Source: Candidatus Koribacter versatilis Ellin345 (GTDB taxonomy: Bacteria > Acidobacteriota > Terriglobia > Terriglobales > Acidobacteriaceae). Taken from it: a stretch of DNA of 64,000 nucleotides. Below, piece by piece: positions 55,025 to 62,258 of the stretch (position 1 is the first letter of the stretch; each line of letters opens with the position of its first letter). The stretch spans positions 186,001 to 250,000 of the forward strand of contig NC_008009.1 in NCBI RefSeq assembly GCF_000014005.1, read 5' to 3'. The notes beneath the pieces were generated by a model that saw only the letters and a program-made list of their open reading frames with translations, did no database searches and was not told where the DNA came from. Position numbers and translations under genes: made by a program.

Positions 55025-55317
55025 TCTGCACCTTTCACGATTTCAGCGAGCTGGATCTTCGCCAATCTGACGAACCGGTCTTCGTTAGTAGGTTGATGTG
55101 CTTCCTCGACGTCATGCTCTGTCGGTATCAGTTCCATCGGGTGAATATCCAGAGCCTTTGCGAGTACAAATGCCTGCGCAATTTGCACATTCTGCCCGCC
55201 GCGTTCGATATTTGCGATCGTCACGCGTGATACGCCGATTCTTCTTCCGAGCTCAGTTTGGGAGATTCGGCGGGCCCGGCGAGCGCTCCCAAGACGGTGC
55301 CCAAACAACGTGTTCAC
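55021..55317 (-). CDS. XRE-family repressor, partner of ImmA
   Basis: 98 residues from GTG at 55317. The helix-turn-helix reads SARRARRISQTELGRRIGV, then SRVTIANIERGGQNVQIAQA, a textbook Cro/CI motif. The C-terminal part (DIHPMELIPTEHDVEEAH) is short. The open frame continues to TTG at 55392 and ATG at 55380, but a TTGACA promoter and three operator-like sites lie inside that extension, so the GTG start is preferred. It should repress its own operon (xre-immA-wHTH-dGTPase). Confidence 0.85.
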   Translation of the reverse strand: MNTLFGHRLGSARRARRISQTELGRRIGVSRVTIANIERGGQNVQIAQAFVLAKALDIHPMELIPTEHDVEEAHQPTNEDRFVRLAKIQLAEIVKGAE

Positions 55318-55331
55318 TATAGCCGGATCGA

Positions 55332-55392
55332 TTTGCACAGGATTTGCACAGCACCTAGTGCAATTCTCTGTGCAAAACATCCAGTTTGTCAA
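55332..55392 (-). promoter_or_regulatory. Promoter and operator sites of the XRE-ImmA-dGTPase operon
   Basis: On the minus strand a -35 TTGACA (55387-55392) and a -10 GAGAAT (55363-55368) are 18 bases apart. TTTGCACAG occurs at 55368-55376 (as CTGTGCAAA on plus) inside the spacer, and as two copies in opposite orientation at 55343-55351 and 55332-55340, covering the expected transcription start. The first copy and the others are inverted relative to each other, as expected for a dimeric repressor. Confidence 0.6.
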
Positions 55393-55509
55393 GTCTTACT
55401 TTTGATTGTGACAAGTCTAGCTTTGCAAATTAGTAATGCGTAATTAGTGATTGCGATCTTCGTTCCGATGTGGCACTCTCTTGTTGTGAGTACTAAGGCC
55501 CAAACAGGA

Positions 55510-55566
55510 ATCAGCCGCGGATGGAAGCCGCGGCTGATGTGGGCGACGGACGAGTCCGTCGTCGCC
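55510..55566. repeat. Two adjacent hairpins upstream of the DUF3892/E2-like genes
   Basis: ATCAGCCGCGG-ATGGAAG-CCGCGGCTGAT (55510-55538) is a perfect 11-bp inverted repeat. GACGGAC-GA-GTCCGTC (55545-55560), flanked by GGC and GCC, follows. They lie in the leader, 100-150 bases before the DUF3892-like start. This could be a REP-like element or an attenuator. The rest of 55318-55666 holds the operators at 55332-55392 and nothing else I recognise. Confidence 0.6.
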
Positions 55567-55666
55567 TCGCTTTGCGAAGCTGTACCCGCGACGATTATCT
55601 ACGTGAGAACGTCGGGTCGCAAGTGCCTCGTTGATACGGACTCAATTCAATCAGGAGGTGCCAGTA

Positions 55667-55999
55667 ATGGCACGATTCCGTATCACCTGCACAATCCACA
55701 GCGAGGATCACGAGCGCATCGCCGAAGTCGGTTGTGACGATGGCTCACGCTTTACCGAAAGCGAAGCGATCGCTCGCATCGAAAACCAAGGGGACGAATT
55801 CGTTGTTGATCGTCCTCAAGGCCACACCGCGAAGGTCATCGTCGAAAAGACGAAAGAGGGTCGCAAGTTCCTCAAGACCGAGGCAGACGGCGAGAAACCC
55901 AACAATCTTCTTTCCTTGCCCACTTGCAAAAAGCACGTTGAGACGCCCCCACCGCCGCGCGTCGTGGTACCCGCACGCTCGCACGGGGTTCGATGGTGA
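55667..55999 (+). CDS. DUF3892-like small protein
   Basis: 110 residues from ATG at 55667, with a perfect AGGAGG. MARFRITCTIHSEDHERIAE, then GCDDGSRFTESEAIARIEN and GDEFVVDRPQGHTAKVIVE fit the DUF3892 pattern (strand, I-x-x-V-G-x-x-x-G, helix E-A-I-x-x-I, strand). A basic and proline-rich tail follows, without terminal Gly-Gly. The function is unknown. It overlaps the E2-like gene by 7 bases, so both are made together; it may be a partner or substrate of the latter. Confidence 0.7.
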   Translation: MARFRITCTIHSEDHERIAEVGCDDGSRFTESEAIARIENQGDEFVVDRPQGHTAKVIVEKTKEGRKFLKTEADGEKPNNLLSLPTCKKHVETPPPPRVVVPARSHGVRW

Positions 56000-56841
56000 G
56001 CACCGCCACTTGGATTTCAACCGCTCCGGATCTGCAGTATTTCTATCCGGATTTCACTCCCGCGGAAGTGCCTTCGGGCACTTCTGCGCGGCGAGCTTGG
56101 ATTGGGCGGATCCAGCCGTTCACAGATGACGCGTCCGCCAGACTTGCATGGCGCCGGATGCAGCGAGACCTCGCAATCTCTATCGATCGCGGCACCATCC
56201 TACCGCCGCAATCCGCCCGCAAACTCGACCCGCACCCGCTTGAATCTCTGGCGGTCAATACCGAGATGTCGTTTGAAGTACTCCTTCTCGAATTCGATAA
56301 TCCGCAACATCCATGGGTGTATTGCGTAGCGCCGGAAGTCTCGCGCGATGTCTTCCCCGCGTTACTGCACATCCGGGAGGATCGTTCGATTTGGTTTCGT
56401 GGCCGCTACATTCCTGGGCTGTGTGTGTACTCTGCGTCGATATTCAAGTTCGAATCCTGGCCGTCGAAATCGGTCCAGGTGCTCGATCAAACGGCGACGT
56501 ACTTGGGAAAGCTTGTGATCTGGCTTCGGACTAGAAGGCTCTTCCACTTGAATTCAGGCGTTGTACTCTACACGCCCGCGCCAGGTGAACAGGTGCGCGA
56601 CACCGAGCCGCGCATCAATCGCAATTTTCCCGGAATCGCGAAGCAACTTCTGCCCATAACGAGAGCGTGGCGAGGCGTTTGGCCAGGAGGCGTAGCTCCG
56701 TTCGGTCCCGCCGGGCACTTTCAGACGATTGCACCGCAAGAGGAGTGTTGGTGTGGCAGCGGTGAAACGTACGGAAACTGCCACCGAAGGCAAGAGGCGA
56801 GCGTTCTCGGGAATACAGGAGACGGGACATCCCCCAACTAG
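55993..56841 (+). CDS. Putative prokaryotic E2 (UBC-fold) protein with C-terminal SEC-C zinc motif
   Basis: 282 residues from ATG at 55993 (GTG at 55996 also fits). Residues about 92-184 follow the bacterial UBC/E2 pattern: FEVLLLEFDNPQHPWVYCVA (strands, then P-x-V), ALLHIRED (the HPN-like region), and PGLCVY with candidate catalytic C144. Then SW at 155-156 and LDQTATYLGKLVIWLR form the helical end, as in E2-like proteins of type II CBASS. The C-terminus carries ECWCGSGETYGNCHRR (C252, C254, C263, H264), a SEC-C zinc motif. No E1 or CD-NTase gene is adjacent. The UBC assignment rests on motif order only and needs a structure or profile search. Confidence 0.6.
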   Translation: MVSTATWISTAPDLQYFYPDFTPAEVPSGTSARRAWIGRIQPFTDDASARLAWRRMQRDLAISIDRGTILPPQSARKLDPHPLESLAVNTEMSFEVLLLEFDNPQHPWVYCVAPEVSRDVFPALLHIREDRSIWFRGRYIPGLCVYSASIFKFESWPSKSVQVLDQTATYLGKLVIWLRTRRLFHLNSGVVLYTPAPGEQVRDTEPRINRNFPGIAKQLLPITRAWRGVWPGGVAPFGPAGHFQTIAPQEECWCGSGETYGNCHRRQEASVLGNTGDGTSPN

Positions 56842-57203
56842 CTAATTACATCGCCCTGTGACCCATCTCACGCACGAGCGTGCCGCCCGTCACAGACTCT
56901 TGCGTCCCCTCCCATTATCCTGTGCATGTGGGGATCACCCGAACTTCTCATCTCCCGCCGCCCAGTCTGGACCGCCAGCGCAAACGTGTGTCCAGACGGG
57001 GGTGTTAACGAATAAGTAAACTTCTTTGCAGAGTGAATAGTTAAGGAAGTCTTGCAACAAAGGCGAAAAACGACAGCTAAGTCCCACAAAATCAAATTTT
57101 TGCCTATAACTCCCACGCGCTCAAATTTTTGCGCGGATTGCATACCCTAACCTGCTGAAAACACGATATAGGGGGGAGGGGGGTGGGGGGGGTACTTAAC
57201 AAT
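56842..57203. other. Intergenic region with G-rich tract
   Basis: About 360 bases without a supported gene. The left half is AT-rich from 57000 to 57130, with CAAATTTTTG-type repeats (twice near 57094 and 57122). At 57171-57192 there are G6-A-G6-T-G8 on the plus strand, able to form an intramolecular G-quadruplex. Confidence 0.6.
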
Positions 57204-57225
57204 AAACCCCGCTGCTGCAGGGTTT
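57204..57225 (-). terminator. Weak hairpin overlapping the mntH stop codon
   Basis: AAACCC / GGGTTT (57204-57209, 57220-57225) with CGCTGCTGCA between. The T-tract on the minus strand is short, so termination is uncertain. Confidence 0.35.
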
Positions 57226-58552
57226 ACCCTCGCACCGCTTCCACCAGCAACCAAATATTCAGCCCCGCGATGACGATCGCGACGGTCCAAGCGACCAACT
57301 TCAAGAGCGCCCCATTCGCGAACTCGCCCATCTTCTCTTTCGAACTGGTGAACGCCACCAGCGGGAAGACGGCGAAGCTCAGCTGCATGGAGAGCACGAC
57401 CTGGCTGAAGATGAGCAGCTTCGCGGTGCCGCTGGCGCCGTAGAAGAAGCTGATGATCACCGCCGGAATGATCGCGATCAGCCGCGTGACCAGCCGGCGC
57501 AGCCACGGTTTCAGGCGGATGGAGAGGAAGCCTTCCATCACGATCTGTCCGGCGAGCGTGCCGGTGAGGGTGGAGTTCTGGCCCGACGCCAGCAGCGCGA
57601 TGGCGAAGATCACGCTCGCGCCGGTGACGCCGAGCAGCGGCGAGAGCAGGCGATAGGCGTCGCTGATCTCGGCAACCTCGCGGTGTCCGCTGCGGTAGAA
57701 CACCGACGCAGCCATGATCAAAATCGCGGCATTTACCAGGAACGCGAACGAGAGCGCAATCGCCGAATCGATGTTGCAGTACTTGATCGCCTCGCGTTTG
57801 CCTTCAGGCGTGCGCTCGTACTGGCGCGTTTGCACGATCGCCGAGTGCAGGTAGAGATTATGTGGCATCACCGTAGCGCCAAGAATGCCGACCGCGATAT
57901 AGAGCATCGCGTGGTTAGTGACGAGTTCCTGGTGCGGCAGAAAACCGGCGAGCATCGGCCAAAGCTCAGGCCGCGAGTACAGAATCTCCAGGCCGAAGCA
58001 GATGCTGATGGTCGCAATCAGGGTGACGACGATCGCCTCAATGTAGCGAAAGCCGCGCTGCTGCAACAGCAGCATGAGCAGCACGTCGCCAGCGGTGATG
58101 CACACGCCGATGGTGAGCGGGATATGAAACAACAGCTGCAGCGCGATCGCCGAGCCAATCACTTCGGCAAGATCGCATGCGGCAATGCCGATTTCCGCCA
58201 GCACCCAAAGCCCAATGCTCACCGGCTTGGAATACGCATCGCGGCAAGCCTGCGCGAGGTCGCGCTCGACCACGATCCCAAGCTTCAGAGAGAGCGATTG
58301 CAGGAGGATTGCCATCAAGCTCGAGATCAGCACGACTGAGAGCAGCGCGTAATTGAATTGCGATCCGGCGGCGAGATCGGTGGCCCAGTTGCCCGGGTCC
58401 ATGTATCCAACGGCAACCAGGAAGCCCGGTCCGGCGAACGCGACGAGTTTGCGCAGGAAGCTCGGCCCGCTCGGGATCGGCAGGCTGCTGTGCACCTCGG
58501 GCAAGCTGGGCATTCCCTCGGTGACGCGCCACGGGCTGGAGCGGGTGTTCAT
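57224..58552 (-). CDS. mntH: Nramp-family divalent metal transporter (MntH-like)
   Basis: 442 residues with eleven membrane segments. The metal-site motifs are VGYMDPGNWATDLAAGSQF in the first helix and GATVMPHNLYLHSAIVQTR in the sixth, with conserved DPGN and MPHN. It imports Mn2+ or Fe2+ with protons. A 30-residue N-terminal extension rich in P and S precedes the first helix. The start is ATG; no manganese riboswitch is recognised upstream. Confidence 0.94.
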   Translation of the reverse strand: MNTRSSPWRVTEGMPSLPEVHSSLPIPSGPSFLRKLVAFAGPGFLVAVGYMDPGNWATDLAAGSQFNYALLSVVLISSLMAILLQSLSLKLGIVVERDLAQACRDAYSKPVSIGLWVLAEIGIAACDLAEVIGSAIALQLLFHIPLTIGVCITAGDVLLMLLLQQRGFRYIEAIVVTLIATISICFGLEILYSRPELWPMLAGFLPHQELVTNHAMLYIAVGILGATVMPHNLYLHSAIVQTRQYERTPEGKREAIKYCNIDSAIALSFAFLVNAAILIMAASVFYRSGHREVAEISDAYRLLSPLLGVTGASVIFAIALLASGQNSTLTGTLAGQIVMEGFLSIRLKPWLRRLVTRLIAIIPAVIISFFYGASGTAKLLIFSQVVLSMQLSFAVFPLVAFTSSKEKMGEFANGALLKLVAWTVAIVIAGLNIWLLVEAVRG

Positions 58553-58701
58553 GAAAGCAGATTGGATGCTACGGAACAGCTGAGTACCACTTTAAAAGAG
58601 CCATCCCGGTACGCGCCAGCATAGAAGTCACATGGCGATGTTTGACTTCGCTGTGCCGAAACCCTAACCTTTCCTCTTTACGCTCTGGAGAACGAACGTT
58701 C

Positions 58702-59979
58702 ATGAAGGTCCTGGTGATTGGCGGCGGTGGCCGTGAACATGCGCTGGTGTGGAAGCTGAGACAGTCGCCGCGCGTTTCGAAGCTCTACTGCGTGCCCGGC
58801 AACGGCGGTATCGGCGACGAAGCCGAGTGCCTCCCGGGCGACGTGAAATCCGTGGACGCTATGCTCGAGATCGCCAACCGTATCCGTCCGGACCTCACCG
58901 TCGTCGGCCCCGAAATCCCATTAACGAATGGCCTCGTCGACGAGTTCCAGAAGCGCGAGTACCCCGTCTTCGGGCCCACGAAAGCCGCTGCCGAACTCGA
59001 AGGCAGCAAGAGCTTCGCCAAGCTCTTCATGCAGCGGCACCGCATTCCCACCGGCCACTACGCGGTCGTCACCGACAAAGTTGAATTGCAGAAAGCACTC
59101 GCGCATCTGCATGCGCCTGTGGTGGTAAAAGCCGACGGACTCGCCGCGGGCAAGGGCGTAGTCATCGCGAAGACCAAAGACGAAGCCTTCCTCGTTGCCA
59201 TGGAGATGCTCAGCGGCAAGATGCTCGGTGACGCCGGCCGTCGCGTGGTCCTCGAAGAATTTCTGCAAGGCGAAGAGCTTTCGTTCCTCGTCATGAGCGA
59301 CGGCGAGCGTGGCGTGCCGCTCGTGGCCGCCCAAGATCACAAGCGCGTGGGCGACAACGACACCGGCCCCAACACCGGCGGTATGGGCGCCTACAGTACC
59401 GATAAAATCGTGGACCCGCAAATGCGCGAGTGGCTGCTAAAGAACGTCGCGCGCCCGGTCATTCACGGCATGGCGGAAGAAGGCTCGCCGTTCAAAGGCA
59501 TCCTCTATTGCGGTCTGATGATGACCGCCAAGGGCCCGATGGTCCTCGAGTTCAACGCGCGCTTCGGCGATCCCGAGACCCAGGCGATTCTGATGCGCCT
59601 CGACAGCGATCTGGTAGACGCGTTCGAAGCCAGCGTGAAAGGCCGCATCAGCGAAGGCGACTTCAAGTGGTCGTCAGATGCGGCAGTCACGGTCGTCATG
59701 GCCTCGCAGGGATATCCGGGCTCGTACGAGGCGGGCAAGAAGATTCACGGTCTCGCAGAAGCCGCAACGGTTCCAGGCGTAAAGGTATTCCACGCGGGGA
59801 CCACCAAGCGCGACGGCGAGTACTACACCGCCGGCGGTCGCGTGCTCAACGTCACCGCGAAAGGCGTGACGCTCGGCGACGCCGTCAACAGCGCTTACGA
59901 CGCGATCATGAAGATTCGCTTCGACGGCATGATCTATCGCAAGGACATCGCAGCCCGGGGATTGAAAGCAGCGAAGTAG
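58702..59979 (+). CDS. purD: Phosphoribosylamine-glycine ligase
   Basis: 425 residues from ATG at 58702 (CTGGAG upstream). The N-terminal MKVLVIGGGGREHALVWKL, an ATP-grasp domain with VKADGLAAGKGVVIAKT and VLEEFLQGEELSFLVMSDGE, and the purD signature GMMTAKGPMVLEFNARFGDPE-like stretch are all present. It makes glycinamide ribonucleotide in purine synthesis, cytoplasmic. No other pur genes are in the window. A palindromic repeat follows 5 bases after the stop. Confidence 0.96.
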   Translation: MKVLVIGGGGREHALVWKLRQSPRVSKLYCVPGNGGIGDEAECLPGDVKSVDAMLEIANRIRPDLTVVGPEIPLTNGLVDEFQKREYPVFGPTKAAAELEGSKSFAKLFMQRHRIPTGHYAVVTDKVELQKALAHLHAPVVVKADGLAAGKGVVIAKTKDEAFLVAMEMLSGKMLGDAGRRVVLEEFLQGEELSFLVMSDGERGVPLVAAQDHKRVGDNDTGPNTGGMGAYSTDKIVDPQMREWLLKNVARPVIHGMAEEGSPFKGILYCGLMMTAKGPMVLEFNARFGDPETQAILMRLDSDLVDAFEASVKGRISEGDFKWSSDAAVTVVMASQGYPGSYEAGKKIHGLAEAATVPGVKVFHAGTTKRDGEYYTAGGRVLNVTAKGVTLGDAVNSAYDAIMKIRFDGMIYRKDIAARGLKAAK

Positions 59980-59984
59980 CGCCC

Positions 59985-60037
59985 TGTCATCCTGAGCGGA
60001 GTTTCGCGAAGCGAAACGGAGTCGAAGGACCCCTATC
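59985..60037. repeat. Dispersed palindromic repeat (copy 6)
   Basis: TGTCATCCTGAGCGGAG, a perfect TTTCGCGAAGCGAAA-type hairpin, and GGAGTCGAAGGACCCCTAT. It is the best-conserved copy together with copies 1 and 4. Confidence 0.88.
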
Positions 60038-60093
60038 GTCGGCGGCAAACTCTCCTCCGCGTAAAATAGGCAGTTGCACGAGAGGTCACGCAA

Positions 60094-61134
60094 TTGTCCA
60101 AGCCTATCCGTGTCGCCGTGATTGGAGCGGGAGCGTTCGGCAAGAACCATGCCCGTGTTTATTCCGAACTGCATCGTGAGACCCAGGCCGGCACCCTGCC
60201 GCAGGGCACGCCCGGCGTAGAACTCGTCGGCATTGTCGACAGCGACACCGCTCGCGCCGCGCAGATCGCCGCCACTCACGAAACTCGCGCTTATGCTTCG
60301 ATCCGCGAACTGCTGGCGCACGGCGGAGCCGATGCCGTCTCCATTGCGGTGCCCACGAAATTCCATCGCAATGTGGCGCGTGAAGCTCTCGAAGCCGGCT
60401 TCGACGTGCTGATTGAAAAGCCGCTCGCCGCCACGCTCGAAGAAGCAGACGAGATCATTGACCTCGCGGCCGAGCATCGCCGCATCGCGCAGGTCGGACA
60501 CCTCGAACGCTTCAATCCTGCTGTCCGCGCGACGATCCCGCTCATCACCAAGCCCATGTTTTTCGAGATTCACCGCCTGAGCCTCTTCGGTCCGCGCGCT
60601 CTCGACGTGGATGTCGTCCTCGACCTCATGATCCACGACATCGACATCATCCTGTCGTTCGTTGCAGGCGAAGTGGTTGAAGTGCGCGCCGTCGGTCTGC
60701 CGGTGCTCTCGCAGAAGGTGGATATCGCCAGCGTGCGCCTGCAATTCGCAAACGGATGCATCGCCAATCTCACTGCGAGCCGAGTTTCGACGGAACGCGT
60801 GCGCAAACTGCGCTTCTTCCAGCCCAACCAATACGTGTCGATCGATTACGCGCGCCAGGATGTGCTGGTGTTTACGGTGAACAAGATGGCGCAGCACACG
60901 CCCAACGATGGTGGCCTGCCGCAAATGCCGGATGTAATGCCGTCGAAACCGCCGGTGGTGCCGGAAGAGCCGCTGCGCTCGGAAATCCTCAGCTTCCTGC
61001 AAGCAGTGCAAACTCGGGAAACGCCAGTGGTGTCGTTGGAAGATGGCCGCCGAGCTTTGGCGGTTGCGTTGGAAATTCAGAAGGCGATTGAAGAACACGC
61101 CGAGCGGGCGCATCTGGATGCGCTGACGAAGTAG
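60094..61134 (+). CDS. Gfo/Idh/MocA-family NAD(P)-dependent oxidoreductase
   Basis: 346 residues from TTG at 60094 with GAGAGGT upstream. The Rossmann motif is VIGAGAFGKNHARVYSEL, the catalytic E-K-P motif is DVLIEKPLAATLEEAD, and GHLERFNPAVRA and DLMIHDIDIILSF (with an H in the D-x-x-x-H-D-I-D motif) are typical. These enzymes oxidise sugar or sugar-nucleotide hydroxyls. It lies close to lpxA and fabZ; a GnnA-like role (3-keto-UDP-GlcNAc formation for lipid A) is possible but only inferred. Confidence 0.88.
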   Translation: MSKPIRVAVIGAGAFGKNHARVYSELHRETQAGTLPQGTPGVELVGIVDSDTARAAQIAATHETRAYASIRELLAHGGADAVSIAVPTKFHRNVAREALEAGFDVLIEKPLAATLEEADEIIDLAAEHRRIAQVGHLERFNPAVRATIPLITKPMFFEIHRLSLFGPRALDVDVVLDLMIHDIDIILSFVAGEVVEVRAVGLPVLSQKVDIASVRLQFANGCIANLTASRVSTERVRKLRFFQPNQYVSIDYARQDVLVFTVNKMAQHTPNDGGLPQMPDVMPSKPPVVPEEPLRSEILSFLQAVQTRETPVVSLEDGRRALAVALEIQKAIEEHAERAHLDALTK

Positions 61135-61166
61135 GCTCCGCGCCGTCTGTTACTTACGGAGGCAGC

Positions 61167-61634
61167 ATGAATCGGATCCTGGCAGCAATGCTTGTGGTCT
61201 TCGCCGTTTGTGCGCCGGTACTTTCACAATCAAGTCCATCCGTAGTGATCGCAGACATCGCAGCGAAGATCAAGAGCAAGGACGTGGTCCAGATTGAAGT
61301 TCTGTACATGGATCCAAACATCCTGACGCTGGTGAGGGTCACGCCTGAAGACTTGAAGAAGCGGTTCGAATACAAGGTTCTTCTTACCAGCGCCAGCGGA
61401 CGCAGCCTTCCCGAGTCGTTGATGAAATCGCTAGAGAATACGCGGGTGACAGAGTCGAAAGGGGGCGCCGATGTTCGGTGGGGAGTGATCTTCGAGCGGA
61501 GAGATGGCTCTCCCGTCGGAGAAATCTACTTCGACAAATGGGGCAAGCGAGGTGCCGTGAACGGCAGCACCGTTTCCTTTGAGAATGTTGAATTGTTCAA
61601 GTGGCTATCGGAACGCGGGCATTGGATGCGGTGA
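61167..61634 (+). CDS. Small secreted hypothetical protein
   Basis: 155 residues with GGAGG before ATG and a signal peptide ending APVLSQSS. The mature part is helix-strand mixed (VVIADIAAKIKSKDVVQIEV, RWGVIFERRDGSPVGEIYFD). No family is recognised. It runs into the next gene, whose ribosome-binding site overlaps its stop, so the two form an operon. Confidence 0.68.
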   Translation: MNRILAAMLVVFAVCAPVLSQSSPSVVIADIAAKIKSKDVVQIEVLYMDPNILTLVRVTPEDLKKRFEYKVLLTSASGRSLPESLMKSLENTRVTESKGGADVRWGVIFERRDGSPVGEIYFDKWGKRGAVNGSTVSFENVELFKWLSERGHWMR

Positions 61635-61638
61635 GGAA

Positions 61639-62199
61639 ATGACGAAACTCGTGATTATCTGCAGGTGGCTGTCCCTCTTCCAGGTTGCGGCGCTGTTGTG
61701 CGCACTGAGCTTCGCTCAGCAGCCCTCTGTTCGCAAGAACACTCCGTCAGGTCAATCTACGCCGGAAGGTGTTGCCGCAGACTACGCGCGAGCCTTCATC
61801 GCTGACGACGTATCGCTCATGCAACAAGTTCTCATCCGTCCCTACATGGGCGGAGCCACCCACGATGAGTACCTCCGCTGGAAAGAAGGTCTTCTCGAAC
61901 ACCTGCGCCAGGAGAAAGCGTCGTCCGCGCCTGATCCGCAGAATCCCGTCAAAATCGTGCGCGTGTTTACATCGCGCCATTTAAGTAAAAACGGCCCTGC
62001 ATCCACCGGCTACGCATTGTCTGGATTTCAGGACGTGATGTTTGTCGATGTCGAAGTACTATTGCACAGCGGCGAGAAACACACCGAACGAACGCTCGTG
62101 ATCAAAGATCAAGACGGAAAATGGTATGTGCATCCGCGGCCGGATCTCGCACCATTGCTCTCTGCAGGATTGGAAGAAGAGAGCCCTTCGCAGAAATAA
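61639..62199 (+). CDS. Secreted protein with NTF2-like region
   Basis: 186 residues from ATG at 61639 (GAGG overlaps the previous stop). A signal sequence ends CALSFAQQ. The region PEGVAADYARAFIADDVSL and ERTLVIKDQDGKWYVHPRPD look like an NTF2/SnoaL or Lumazine-binding-like fold with a W at the end of the sheet. The function is unknown. It is the second gene of a two-gene secreted-protein operon. Confidence 0.65.
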   Translation: MTKLVIICRWLSLFQVAALLCALSFAQQPSVRKNTPSGQSTPEGVAADYARAFIADDVSLMQQVLIRPYMGGATHDEYLRWKEGLLEHLRQEKASSAPDPQNPVKIVRVFTSRHLSKNGPASTGYALSGFQDVMFVDVEVLLHSGEKHTERTLVIKDQDGKWYVHPRPDLAPLLSAGLEEESPSQK

Positions 62200-62212
62200 G
62201 CCCCTCCAAAAA

Positions 62213-62247
62213 TCCCTTCGTGAACTTCGTGCCCTTCGTGTTTAAAG
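62213..62247. repeat. Tandem CTTCGTG repeat (copy 2)
   Basis: CCCTTCGTG-AA-CTTCGTG-CCCTTCGTG followed by TTTAAAG; matches the block at 35953-35990. It lies between convergent genes. Confidence 0.75.
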
Positions 62248-62258
62248 ATTTTGAGGTT

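Noticed and set aside
55318-55392. N-terminal extension of the XRE protein to TTG 55392 or ATG 55380
   Set aside because: The extension overlaps a TTGACA promoter element and the operator repeats, and adds cysteine-rich residues not typical of XRE proteins.
52863-56841. Prophage or integrated plasmid
   Set aside because: No integrase, structural, replication or attachment-site sequences; the tRNA at 40252 is far away. A small transferred module remains possible.
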